Origin: Acrasis kona
Lineage: Eukaryota; Heterolobosea; Eutetramitea; Acrasida; Acrasidae
Direction of reading: 5' to 3'
NCBI GenBank assembly: GCA_026419775.2
Contig: JAOPGA020001155.1
Location: 1-64,000 of the forward strand
DNA: 64,000 bases
Below the pieces are notes generated by a model. That model was not told the DNA's origin and did no database searches. It saw nothing but the letters and a program-made list of their open reading frames with translations. The position numbers and the translations under genes were made by a program. Below are positions 1-9,540 of this stretch, in pieces (the stretch's first letter is position 1; every line of letters begins with the position of its first letter).

Positions 1-1
1 G

Positions 2-412
2 AACAACCAATATGAAATCAAAGGTAAGAAATATGCATTTAACGCTCCAGCGAATTTCCTGAAGAAAATTGAATTGAAGCAAGGAGAAGAACTGCTGGAT
101 GAAGATAAAGAAGAAGAAGAGATTGAGCTAGACGAAGGTATAGATTATGTTAGAGATGAAGACTATGTACCAAGTGACGACAGCTCAGACGAAGACGAAA
201 TTGAGGAGGAAGAAGATCAACAGCGTGTACCAGGAGTCGACATTCCTGAACAAATTACTCCAACGCTAGTCTCCAGCACACCTATCAGACCAAGAAGACT
301 GGTAAAAGCGCAGGCTCCAAAGCAAGTTATTCAAGTCCCTGTATCAACCACACCGATGCGAAGAAGAAGGAAGCTTGTTGCCAAGGAACCTGTGAGTGGC
401 GGAGTGTTGTAA
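2..412 (+). CDS. 3' end of an acidic, probably nuclear protein (partial)
   Basis: The frame is open from the left edge of the window to a TAA at 410-412, so only the last ~136 residues are visible and the true start lies outside. The middle is a long Asp/Glu-rich stretch (roughly residues 30-75). It is followed by a basic tail holding two similar Thr-Pro/Arg blocks, STPIRPRR and TTPMRRRR, which could act as nuclear-localisation or phosphorylation sites. No family was recognised. Composition resembles nuclear chromatin-associated or nucleolar proteins, but that is inference only. It converges on the MORN gene, with 242 bases between the stop codons. Confidence 0.6.
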   Translation, partial: NNQYEIKGKKYAFNAPANFLKKIELKQGEELLDEDKEEEEIELDEGIDYVRDEDYVPSDDSSDEDEIEEEEDQQRVPGVDIPEQITPTLVSSTPIRPRRLVKAQAPKQVIQVPVSTTPMRRRRKLVAKEPVSGGVL

Positions 413-654
413 GCAACAACTTACAATATTTAATTGATCTTTGAACTCTGAATACTCGTTGAATCTTCAACAACATATTTGAGGATCAATCATATAAATA
501 CTCGGAATTCACTTTTAACACAATGCGAAATAATAATAAAAGATCGTTCTGGTCACTTACTTCTTACTTTAGTGCTCAGACCGAACTCTTCACATCTTGA
601 TCCTTTTTAGTCATTATATAGGACTTGCAACGTCAATGTAATAATGTAATTTAT

Positions 655-2398
655 TTAATTCTTCGAATCGATAATCTTGTTACACAGACCCTGTGATCTG
701 TTGCAAACTTCTGCAACGTCAACGTGAATCTCCTCGTACTTGACGGATCTCTTCTTGATTAGATCTTGGAAGAGAAGACTCTCACTCTTACATAACTTCT
801 TAGCCTTATCCCTCTCCTCTTTGTTTTCTGCATTTTGAATCCTCCAAAGTGAAACTCTCAACCGCTTTATATGGCTTTGAACGCATGAAATTAGATCGTT
901 ATACTGTGGCATTGATATATCGGCTGTGAAACCTGCATTAGTGCTATGAATTGTAGTTGTCTCAATCGCATCCTCTAGAATCAAAACTTTCTTTTCCAAT
1001 TCTACTACACGCTTTTCCACATCTTCTTCATTCTCTTGGGCAATTCCTTTACTTTCTTTGAGCATGCTGGCATCAATTTGATCTAGTTCCTCTTTCATTT
1101 GAGTTAATTGTACTTCTAATTTCATTCTGAACACATCTTCCACCATGTTATCTGGCGGTGGTTCGACACCACAAATGTCCACAAGAGCAGCCTTAATGTC
1201 TTCTTTACCGAGATTCAAAGCCTCTTGAACCTTTTCTAATTTGATTGATAAGACAGTTCGCTCGCTCTTATTGTCTCTCAGTGTAGAAAAGGATTCGTGC
1301 AGGCACCTCAGCTAAAACATGTGAAATTGGTAATTATTTTGAACTTACATCGTAGAGCTTCTTCTTCATTAGATAATTTGGTACAAATTCAGACTCAAGC
1401 ATCCTCCAGTAATTAGGCAACCACAAAACAAGGCCTTGAACGTATACATCCTCTGCAGCTTTACTCTTCTCCTGCCATTTGTCCATGTCAGCATATAATT
1501 GCTCAACCTCAACACTTTCTGCATCCAATAGGTTCAACTGCTCTTCGATACTACCCTCAGTCAGTTCAGGTGGTGCATTCAAAGCAGGGAGGTCGTCTGT
1601 GATCTGCAACTCCTTCTCACTTATTTTCTTATTGTATTCCCATTGTTGAAAATATACTACATACTCACTAAGGTTGAGGGTTGTGCCCTTTTTCTTGATC
1701 CCGCTCAGATGAAGACTGTTCCTCCTCTTTTTGGCACTTTTGCGATCGATGTTGTTCAAATGTACGTAACTAAGAGCATCCCCGTGGCGCATGTTCCTGC
1801 ACCAAAAACCGTCATATCGATTTCCGTTCGTAAAAGTTTCTGTTCCCTTTCCGTTTCGATTGTCGTGAAGCCAGTTGCCTTCATATTTATTTCCGTTAGC
1901 GAACATGTAAGAGCCAAAGCCACTTCTAAGCATGTTATTAAACGAGCCGAAATACTTATCGCCCGTCGCAGCCCATATGTAACAACCGTTTCCAGTTGGT
2001 TCGTCAGATTTCCAGTCTCCATCATAAACGTCTCCATTAGGGAATGTAAAGACTCCCACTCCGCTCATTTCATCTTCCTCCCAATTTCCATCATATTTGA
2101 AGTGTCCTCTTGGCACGGCAGAGGCTGTTGGAGAAGTTGGGGTACTTGGGTCTGACTTTGTAGCGTAATCAAGGTTTGCGTGTTGTTTGTTGTGAAGTTT
2201 GTAGTAACTCTGAATCTCTCGCTCTATTTTATCGTTAACGACACCTGTGGCAACCCCTTTTCCTTGTGCACGACCGTTCCTCCACTCTCCATCATATTTG
2301 TGATTTGATTTTGAGTAAACTAGAACACCCTTGCCATGAGGCACTCCATTCTCGACATCACCTTCATACTTACCACCCCTGAACAAAATGGTGGGCAT
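655..2398 (-). CDS. MORN-repeat protein with C-terminal coiled coil
   Basis: Two exons, 1349-2398 and 655-1311, are joined across a 37-nt GTAAGT...TAG intron (1312-1348) in phase 0, giving 568 aa. The N-terminal half holds about seven MORN repeats (YEGDVENGVPHGKG, YDGEWRNGRAQGKG, YDGDWKSDEPTGNG, YEGNWLHDNRNGKG and similar). From about residue 290 the protein is Glu/Lys-rich and predicted coiled coil (KRVVELEKKVLILEDAIETT). MORN repeats in other proteins organise membrane or cytoskeletal assemblies, for example flagellar or basal-body structures; the role here is inferred only. Without the intron the first exon would end at a stop a few codons after the donor, so the join is well supported. 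The upstream same-strand gene ends 125 bases before this start. Confidence 0.85.
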
Positions 2399-2523
2399 GT
2401 TTTTAAAGAGCTAAATATTGCTGTTATTGACGTTGACATGACCTGTCATATGATACTAATAAGGACCTTACAAACGAATGAAAATATGAGTCACGGGTCA
2501 ATTCGCAGTTTATTATTTGCACT

Positions 2524-4164
2524 TTACGCAAGATTTAATTCATCGCTATCAGAGTCTTCATCTACATTCTTCTCGCCCTCATCCTCGTTATCGGAAGTAA
2601 TCTCCTCAATCGTACAAGAACCAATTGCGTCATCTGCACCACCATCTTCATCTTCGTCATCCCATCCTACATTACCACCACATACCAACTCCTGCTTTCC
2701 TTCCTCCTTCAAGAGTTGAGTGAACTCTTTGTTTTGTTGCGACACCCACTCTTGTTGCCTTGCAAGAGATTCGTTCAAATCAAACTCTTCAGCGTCGTCC
2801 TTTACAGAAATCAAATCGAATTTTTGTCTGATTGAATTGTCTAATTCAATCATGAGACCGATCGTGTATTTGAGCGCATCTACATTGGCAAGGATAATGT
2901 GTTTCGAGCTCCTTGACGCTGCCTTGTTCGTTGTGAAATCTACTCTGCGCCTCAAGCGATCGCGAAGATCCGATTGTGTTTGAATTCTTCTGTTGTAGAA
3001 ACGTGCTGGTGCTTTTTTGAGATGGATGGTAAGCATTCCCAATTGGTTCTTCGAATCCTTGGTCTTGTAGTCGAAGGGATCCTTGGTCTCAATCACAAAG
3101 TGGAGGGAGTCAATATCCTCGAAAGGTATTTCAATCATCAAGTTTCTTGAAGTCTTGAAGCTGACAAACTCGTCTGTTAGTTTTTTGCTTAGATTGTCGC
3201 TCTTGGTGATGGTTTGATTGACCTCTGATGAGTGTTAACGTTTGACACAATGTGAGTGGTACTTACTGAATTGAAACAAGTTATACACCAACGTCTTTTC
3301 AATCACATTAATCTTGAGCCTTTGTTGATATGGATAGTACCTTCCAGGGCTCCAAGTTCCAATTTGTAGTCTCTTGATGTCAATTCCATATTTCGTCCAT
3401 ACTGATTTGTCGTAGCTGTCGCCGTCATCATCTTCCACTTCATCTACCTCATCGTCGTCATCTCCCTCACCTTGAATGGTAAAGTCGTCCAAAATGCTGT
3501 ATTGATCGTGTCCCACTTTATCTCTTATGCTTTTTGACCTTTCAATGGTAGCACGTACTTGGTTAAGGTCACACATGACACGAGAGCTGCTGTCCTTTGA
3601 TTGATCAATTAATTTATGGATGGTTGCCAAAGTTGGCTGCTTCTGAATGGTGGGTTTAATAGGGTTAAGCCTTCCTTGTATTGTTTGTGACTCCAATGTT
3701 TCGTCTATACTACTTCTGAAGGCTTCAAAATCCATTGAGTTGCCTCCACAATCTTGACTGACGGCAGGCAATAATCTAAATATGGCTTCATCCACAGGAT
3801 CCATTTCCTCCTCATCAAATAAACCCTCGTCGTCATCATCCATTCCCATGCCTAAATGTAAAAGTGCAAATATATAATACTACTTACCGAACATGCTCGC
3901 TGCTTTGAGGAAATCACTCAAGTTATGCCCACCTTCGTCTAGACCAGCATTTTGAATGTCATTCATCATCATTTGCAACATGATAGGATCCATCTCATCG
4001 AAGTTCTCGAATATTTCGCCATCGTCATCATCTGAATCGTAGCCAAATGAAGGAGGAATGTTAGGATTGTATGATGGTGCTCTCTGGCTTTGATTTGCTT
4101 GTTTTTTTGGACCGCTAGACTTCTTCTTGTTCTTTGCCTTGCTTTTTGGTTTCTTTCCTCCCAT
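2524..4164 (-). CDS. Unrecognised 520-aa protein, basic N-terminus and acidic tail
   Basis: Three exons (3888-4164, 3267-3851, 2524-3224) with introns of 36 nt (3852-3887) and 42 nt (3225-3266) make one frame of 520 aa. The start is the ATG opening MGGKKPKSKAKNKKKSS, a lysine-rich N-terminus. The middle alternates acidic blocks with a conserved-looking folded part containing MIEIPFEDIDSLHF and LKKAPARFYNR, reminiscent of a PH-like beta domain. The C-terminus is strongly acidic. I do not recognise the family. The start codon is only 33 bases from the divergent malonyl transferase start, so the two probably share a promoter. Confidence 0.75.
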
Positions 4165-4197
4165 CTTTGTGAAATGTATGATCTTAGATTGTAAAGC
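4165..4197. promoter_or_regulatory. 33-bp divergent intergenic region
   Basis: Only 33 bases separate the ATG of the minus-strand unrecognised gene (4164) from the ATG of the plus-strand malonyl transferase (4198). Both promoters must lie within this gap, in the neighbouring coding sequence, or further upstream with overlapping 5' UTRs. No TATA-like motif is evident. The start codons could shift if either gene uses a later ATG, but both sit at natural N-termini (MGGKK and MKRLILMFTGQGS). Confidence 0.55.
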
Positions 4198-5136
4198 ATG
4201 AAGAGGCTTATTTTGATGTTCACAGGTCAGGGAAGCCATCACCCTGAAATGTTTTCCACTATGAAACACTCATTACTCAATGCACCTATTGCCATAAATA
4301 TTTTAGGAGACAATTATATAGACAAACTAAAAAACACACCAGAACCACTACCAACTTCGTTTACCCAACCCTTGATATTAATGCACTCTGTAATTCTATA
4401 CCAAGAACTTTTAAGCCATTTAGAAAACAAACTTGAGATCAAGATCGCTTGTGGTTTAGGCCACTCACTTGGCGAATTTTCAGCCATTACTTGCGCTGGT
4501 GGGTACAAATTCGAAGATGCAATGCATTTAGTTCACCAACGAGGTTTACTCATGGAGCAGCAGGTTAGTAATTTTGCAGGACAGGTTGGAATGGTAGCTC
4601 TGATCAATTGTTCAAGATTTGATTACGAAGGGTTCATATCAAAGCAAGAGGATCTTTTCTGTGATATAGCAAATATGAATTCTGAAGGCCAAGTCGTCTT
4701 GAGTGGAAGTCGCCCAGATGTCGATGAAGCAGTTAAACGTTTAAGAAACGCTGGTGCTACGTTTAGGGTTGTGCTGCTAAGAAAAGTTGCCGCGCCATTT
4801 CACAGTCGCTTAATGAAACCTGTTTCTGATCAATTACATCAATCCTTCATAAAGTATCTTGCGGAAGATAAGAAGCTGGCATTTCCAATCATAACAAACT
4901 TCGACGCCAAAATAGTGGAAACGACTCATGCACTCATAAATTCAAGTATATATCAAACACATTCAACTGTAAGGTGGAGTGATTCAATAAATAAAGCTTG
5001 TGAAGTGAGTAACTCGGAAGTTCATTTTGTGGAAATTGGTCCCTCCAAAACTTTGTCATCCTTTCTTCCTCCCAACACAACGTCGTCTTACATTGGACAG
5101 CCCTCTGACATAACTCATCTATTAAAAAGCATTTAA
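4198..5136 (+). CDS. Malonyl-CoA:ACP transacylase (FabD/MCAT type)
   Basis: A single 312-aa exon. Family motifs are in order: FTGQGSH near the start (oxyanion loop), the nucleophile elbow GHSLGEFSA around residue 89 with catalytic serine, the VHQRG arginine that binds malonate carboxylate, and AAPFHS with the catalytic histidine near residue 200. Enzymes of this family load malonyl groups from CoA onto acyl carrier protein for type II fatty-acid synthesis, usually in mitochondria. No clear targeting presequence precedes the catalytic fold, since the protein starts almost on the FTGQGS strand, so targeting is uncertain. It converges on the HMGB gene with 18 bases between stop codons. The stop TAA overlaps an AATAAA signal. 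Confidence 0.93.
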   Translation: MKRLILMFTGQGSHHPEMFSTMKHSLLNAPIAINILGDNYIDKLKNTPEPLPTSFTQPLILMHSVILYQELLSHLENKLEIKIACGLGHSLGEFSAITCAGGYKFEDAMHLVHQRGLLMEQQVSNFAGQVGMVALINCSRFDYEGFISKQEDLFCDIANMNSEGQVVLSGSRPDVDEAVKRLRNAGATFRVVLLRKVAAPFHSRLMKPVSDQLHQSFIKYLAEDKKLAFPIITNFDAKIVETTHALINSSIYQTHSTVRWSDSINKACEVSNSEVHFVEIGPSKTLSSFLPPNTTSSYIGQPSDITHLLKSI

Positions 5137-5154
5137 ATAAAAAAGTACAAAAGT

Positions 5155-5895
5155 TTATTCGTCATCCTCGTCTTCTTCTGATCCACCCTCTTCGTCGTCG
5201 TCCTCATCATCTTCTTCATCGTCGTCCTCGTCATCCTCGTCATCAACCTTCTTCTTCTTGGATGCAGGCTCAGATGTCTTCTCCTTCTTGTATTTCTCCA
5301 TCTCCTTTTCGTAGACCTTCTTTCCCTTTTCGGCCATGTCATTGTATTTCTTCTTCTCATCGTCGGTCAAGCCCTTCCATTGTTCAGAAAGGATTTTTGT
5401 TACTTCAATCATGGTCTTTCCTTCGTTTTCCTTCTTAACATCAGCGCGATTTGTGTTGCAGTAGTAGAGGTACGCTGTTAATGGGCGTTTAGGTTCATTT
5501 GGATCCTTCTTTGGTTTGGCAGCTTTGGCCTTTCTCTTTCCTTTAGCAGGCTCGTCGCTATCAGATTCAGATTCGTCCTCTCCTGATGATGCCTTCTTGG
5601 TGCTGTTATATTCTTTCAGGTCTTTTTCGTATTGAGCCTTTGTCTTCTCATAGATTTTCTGATACCTGGCTTTTTCCTCGGCATCAACGTCTTTCCATCT
5701 TTTACCAAGCTCCTTACTTACTTCTGGAGCACTCTTGGAGTTTAGTTCCTTTCCAACCTTTTCACGATAGTCGTCGCAGAAGAGGAAGTATACAGTTTTT
5801 GGCTTCTTGGGTGCGTTTGGGTCCTTCTTGACCTTTTTCTTAGTAGCTGCTGCCTTCTTTACTGGCTTCTCTGATCCCTTAGTCGCTTTAGCCAT
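5155..5895 (-). CDS. HMGB-type protein with two HMG boxes and acidic tail
   Basis: An intronless 246-aa protein starting MAKATKGSEKPVKK. A start 27 codons upstream is possible but would add a non-conserved sequence. Box A begins KKDPNAPKKPKTVYFLFCDDYR (about residues 22-100) and box B begins KKDPNEPKRPLTAYLYYC (about 125-200). Both keep the Pro and aromatic core of the DNA-bending HMG fold. The last ~35 residues are almost all Asp/Glu. The layout matches HMGB1-like architectural chromatin proteins that bind and bend DNA without strong sequence preference. The long divergent region to the exonuclease gene holds its promoter. Confidence 0.94.
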   Translation of the reverse strand: MAKATKGSEKPVKKAAATKKKVKKDPNAPKKPKTVYFLFCDDYREKVGKELNSKSAPEVSKELGKRWKDVDAEEKARYQKIYEKTKAQYEKDLKEYNSTKKASSGEDESESDSDEPAKGKRKAKAAKPKKDPNEPKRPLTAYLYYCNTNRADVKKENEGKTMIEVTKILSEQWKGLTDDEKKKYNDMAEKGKKVYEKEMEKYKKEKTSEPASKKKKVDDEDDEDDDEEDDEDDDEEGGSEEDEDDE

Positions 5896-6757
5896 CTTGT
5901 TTGTTTCGTTGTGAAAATAATAACGATTTTTGTGCTGTAGGTTTTTGTGTTGAACCTCAACGTTGATTATTAACAATCCTAATAGGCTACCATAGAATAT
6001 CCGTTACAAGCCATTAAATTGAAATCCCGATAAAAATTCTAAGTTGACGAAAAAGTTGTTATAACGATTTTTCATTTTGCGCACAATGCAAGTAGAGAGC
6101 ATCAACACATTAACATCGTCAATGTTATTGTAAGCCTGACTTTTAGAAAATGATACTTTGATTGAGGTGGTGACTGGTGAGTGCGAAAAGGTTTAGTTAT
6201 TAATAGTGTGTGGAAAAAACTTCACACAACAATATTATTCTCCAAGACAGTACATATTATTACGGGCAGTTATTCAAACAGGATTATCAAGGATTCATGT
6301 CATGGAAAACAAATATCCGGATTGATTGAGAACTTGATGATGAAACGATTCACAGATTGAAGTTGTTAAGAGTTTGTGAGTGAAGAGAACGCAAATTTGA
6401 AGTAAAACATTATCTAATAAAATAGTACTGAGACATTTTATTAACATTGACACAAGTTCTGTGGAATAAGTTCTAGAACATTAAGTATTCTGGCATTGTG
6501 CCATCAGAGTGGTTTCTTAATCCATCCACATTTCGAAAAGTTTTGAATCCTGACATGGCATCTATTTAAGTGTTGCATAATTGACAAGACACAAAAGTGC
6601 GTTTTGGCGGAACCAAGAAGAATCTTTTTTTTTAACTGTTCGTTGTCCCGCCGGAAGTGTCACACTAATTAGGAACTTCAATAATTAAATTCACCACTTC
6701 AACACTTCTTTTGAACAAACGAATAAAAATTGATCTCTTGTTAGGGCTCGTATCTCC
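5896..6757. other. 862-bp noncoding divergent region
   Basis: No open frame of note on either strand. The region is AT-rich and lies between the HMGB start and the exonuclease start. Near the exonuclease end are two GC-containing motifs that stand out: TTTTGGCGG (6602-6610) and CCCGCCGGAAGTG (6647-6659). The first resembles an E2F/DP half-site. No function is shown. Nothing resembling a tRNA or structured RNA was seen. Confidence 0.5.
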
Positions 6758-7822
6758 ATGGTAGTCCAATTTTCTGACGATTCTATATCACGGGCTGCAT
6801 GCAACAGCTTAAAAAGTAGGCTATACTACGCTTTGAAGTGTCACTAACCGTATACCACCAGAGCATTTATTCGATTATTTAATAATCATTGATTTTGAAG
6901 CTACTTGTGACAACGGTCCTAAACCTCTTATAAACAGGGACAATCAGGAAATGATTGAATTTCCTTTTGTTGTTGTTGAGCTTCTTGATGAGGGCCAGAA
7001 CTGTCGTATCACCCACAAGCAGCAGCACTATGTTATGCCTGAAAACTTTCCTGAACTAACCGACTTTTGTACCAAATTAACTGGTATAACCAGTGACATT
7101 TTGAAAGAAAAGGGCAAGCCTTTGAGCTCTATCATTGCTCTATTCGACAAGTTCATTGAGCAGGAAATGAAAGACAAAAAATTTTGTATCATAACAGACG
7201 GGGAATGGGATTTGAAGCAGTTGCTACTAAGGTACTTACTTTCAAAATACAACCAATAACTAACTCTCCAAGGGAGTCCAAAAACAAGAACATTACACTT
7301 CAGAAGCATTACTACCAATTCTTTGACCTGAGAAAAGAGTTTAAAAAGTGCTTCCCTCAAGCTCACGTTAGAGGACTTGCAAGCATGGTGGAGTTGACAG
7401 GATGTACTTTTAGTGGAAGACACCACTCAGGAATAGACGACTGTATGACAGTCAAGTTGTTAATAGATGAGCTGTTGAAGCAAAACCATAAATTCGAGGA
7501 TGTCTGCTCGATTGACCCTTTTTATGACCCTTTCAGAGATGCTTCATTCTGTGAGTTCAAGAACCCGTCCAGGTCACGTGTTTACACGCCACCAGTGTAT
7601 TTTTATCAATACTATCAACAAACAGGTAGTAACCCATATTACTATAACCACCACCCAATACCCACCACACCAAAAGAGCAACAACAACAACAACAACAAC
7701 AACAACAACCCTATCACATTACATATCCACCTATACAGCAACAGTTAAAGCACAAGCGGCGGCCACCAAAGAAAAAGACGTTTAAAGTTTTATCCAGAAA
7801 AGTAGAAGTAAACAAATTTTAA
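6758..7822 (+). CDS. ERI-type 3'-5' exoribonuclease (DEDDh), ERI3-like
   Basis: Three exons (6758-6815, 6862-7231, 7273-7822) with introns of 46 and 41 nt give 325 aa. The first intron has a CACTAAC branch-point-like sequence before CCAG. The DEDDh exonuclease motifs are present: ExoI DFEATC (~residue 28), ExoII in GEWDLKQ (~140) and ExoIII GRHHSGIDDC (~205) with the catalytic His and Asp. The fold extends to about residue 225. Family members (ERI1/ERI2/ERI3) trim 3' ends of small or structured RNAs such as histone mRNA, 5.8S rRNA or siRNA; the substrate here is unknown. The C-terminal ~90 residues are a Tyr/Pro/Gln-rich extension with a ten-glutamine run. The stop codon is three bases from the stop of UNC119 on the other strand. 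Confidence 0.9.
7679..7708 (+). repeat. (CAA)10 polyglutamine tract
   Basis: Ten uninterrupted CAA codons lie in the C-terminal tail of the ERI-type exonuclease. It is a pure trinucleotide microsatellite, so its length is probably variable between strains. It lies outside the catalytic domain. Confidence 0.95.
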
Positions 7823-7825
7823 TAT

Positions 7826-8557
7826 TTATTTTTTATCGACATATGCATAAGATGCCTGTTTGTTAACTTGAAGTGTTATAAAGTATCTTTCTTACCTTGT
7901 TGTGCATGATTAGATCCCCGTCATTGACAAAATAGAAGGAGTCGGATTTCGTTTCGTACGGATGGTCCTCAATTTCCTTTGCTGTATAGTTTTAGAACAC
8001 ATCTCACATTGTGTCATGTACTTACCCTCCTTCTCGCTCAAGGTAGGCATTTCATAAATACACTCCCATGAATTAACACTGTTGGGAATACAGAACTTGA
8101 AGTTAAAGTCAAAACTCTTCAATAGCTTTTCTTTGAAGTAATGCCTCTCAATCATTCTGAAATTTTGAACTGGTTTGTCTCCTACTTGGAAAACAAGGCT
8201 GTCACTTAGTGATATTACGAAACATTTAATTACGTACGTTGTTCCGATGCTTTTTGTTCTTAAAAATGATTTATCGAACTGGTACTTGATAGTTCTTAAT
8301 GCATTCTCATCAATACTGTCAAGATTTAGCAGTTCTTTAGCACTCTCTTCAGCGGATGTTTCAAAGATTGTCGATCCATCTTCGGTGTTTCGTATTTTGA
8401 ACTGGAGAAATTGAATTCCAGCGGTATTAGCTGATAGGGGACATAAAAAAGCTATCAAATTAATACATATCCGAAAATACGATAACATACAATCTGTTGG
8501 CTTTGTGTGCTTTAGCACTTCGTCAGGTTTTGGTTTCCTTGTTTGTGGAGATGCCAT
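7826..8557 (-). CDS. unc119: UNC119 / PDE6-delta-family lipid-binding chaperone
   Basis: Five small exons (8491-8557, 8238-8430, 8026-8198, 7896-7981, 7826-7855), with introns of 60, 39, 44 and 40 nt, join in frame to 182 aa. The final 30-nt exon supplies the KASYAYVDKK end typical of the family. The hallmark block NFRMIERHYF...LLKSFDF.F.FCIPNS, then PYETKSDSFYFV and LIMHNK, marks the beta-sandwich that holds myristoylated cargo and delivers it to cilia or membranes under ARL3-type GTPases. The 39-nt intron (8199-8237) has no stop and is 3n, so its retention would keep the frame. Starts at MASPQTRKPKPDE. It ends three bases from the convergent exonuclease gene. Confidence 0.93.
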
Positions 8558-8706
8558 GAAAGATTGTTTTTTGATCTACTGGTTGGCTATAAGGTTGATT
8601 AAACAGGTACTATAATTTTATATTTGGATGAACACAAGTTTGGCAAGTTGGAAGAAGAAAACATAAATTTTTACATGATAATAACAAACTTTATGGAAGT
8701 TACAAA

Positions 8707-9129
8707 TTACTTGGATAATGTGATGCACTTGTCCATGATGACCTTCTCGTCAACTTCTGACAAGTCGGTGGCTTGGATTTCGAATGACAATCCAACTAGT
8801 TTGTCCTTTAGTGAGACCTTAGATCCGGCGGCAACCATCTTCTTCTTGATTGGGGCAGAGTCGGGGGCCCAGTTAACGAAGATCAACTTTTGTCTCTCAC
8901 CATCGTCAGATGAGTAGTGGAAGTCAACAACACCGTATCTAACATCATTCTTTGGTAGAGCAGAAACAAAGTCACCGAAGGTCTGACCAGCCTCTCCCTT
9001 TTGTAGAATGACAATTTGGTTTAGTTTGTCATTGAAACCGAATAGCAAGAATGGGTAGGCGTGCTCCTTCTTCATTGCGTTAAAGACCTTGACGCATTCG
9101 TCATCAACTGCGATTCCGGTGGCTGACAT
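8707..9129 (-). CDS. ADF/cofilin, actin-depolymerising factor
   Basis: An intronless 140-aa protein, the usual size for cofilin. It begins MSATGIAVDDECVKVFNAMK, so a serine that could be regulated by phosphorylation follows the Met. It contains the ADF-homology core (RYGVVDFHYSSDDGERQKLIFVNWAPDSAPIKKKMVAAGSK), including the long actin-binding helix region with its conserved Lys residues. Cofilin severs and depolymerises ADP-actin filaments and works against Arp2/3 nucleation; an Arp2/3 subunit is encoded at 20.6 kb. It lies in tandem downstream of the oxidoreductase. Confidence 0.96.
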   Translation of the reverse strand: MSATGIAVDDECVKVFNAMKKEHAYPFLLFGFNDKLNQIVILQKGEAGQTFGDFVSALPKNDVRYGVVDFHYSSDDGERQKLIFVNWAPDSAPIKKKMVAAGSKVSLKDKLVGLSFEIQATDLSEVDEKVIMDKCITLSK

Positions 9130-9307
9130 TGTGTGTGATTTGGTTTTGAGTTTTTTTTTGCTGGGTGACTCGAATTTAAGGTTGGTCCGGGTGATGTGCT
9201 GTCAAACTTAGTCAACTTATACTGCATGTCCATCAACGTTCAACTAACCAATTGTTTTCCTAGACCGTTCAGTCGTTTGTCAATCAAAAATGTCAATAAA
9301 TTACAAG

Positions 9308-9433
9308 TTAGTAGAAATAAGCACAATCTGAGTCACCAAAGCAATTTCTTAATTCTTTAAGTTGTTGAGTAGTATAGGTTGATATAGCGCTAACTAAACT
9401 AATAATAATAATTAATGTACTGCATGAAAACAT
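9308..9433 (-). CDS. Possible 41-aa secreted micropeptide
   Basis: A short frame starting MFSCSTLIIIISLVSAIS looks like a signal peptide. The remaining ~20 residues (QQLKELRNCFGDSDCAYFY) hold two cysteines four apart, which could form a small disulfide loop. An in-frame ATG 22 codons upstream would give a 63-aa protein with the hydrophobic part internal. There is no homology to rely on and the frame is short enough to be chance. It lies between cofilin and the oxidoreductase, both on the same strand. Confidence 0.3.
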   Translation of the reverse strand: MFSCSTLIIIISLVSAISTYTTQQLKELRNCFGDSDCAYFY

Positions 9434-9540
9434 TCTTGAATGGTAAGTGGCATTCAGGTGACATTGACTAGACATCACGAAGGTTACAAAATACATCAAA
9501 ACAATAAAGGAAGCAAATATCTATCAATTACGAACAGATT

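Noticed and set aside
1643..2155. 170-codon plus-strand frame opposite the MORN repeats
   Set aside because: Repetitive complement of MORN codons; the minus strand carries the real domain.
2524..3849. Acidic protein taken for AATF/Bfr2 (ribosome biogenesis)
   Set aside because: Acidic blocks alone suggested it, but no TRAUB/AATF conserved sequence could be matched.
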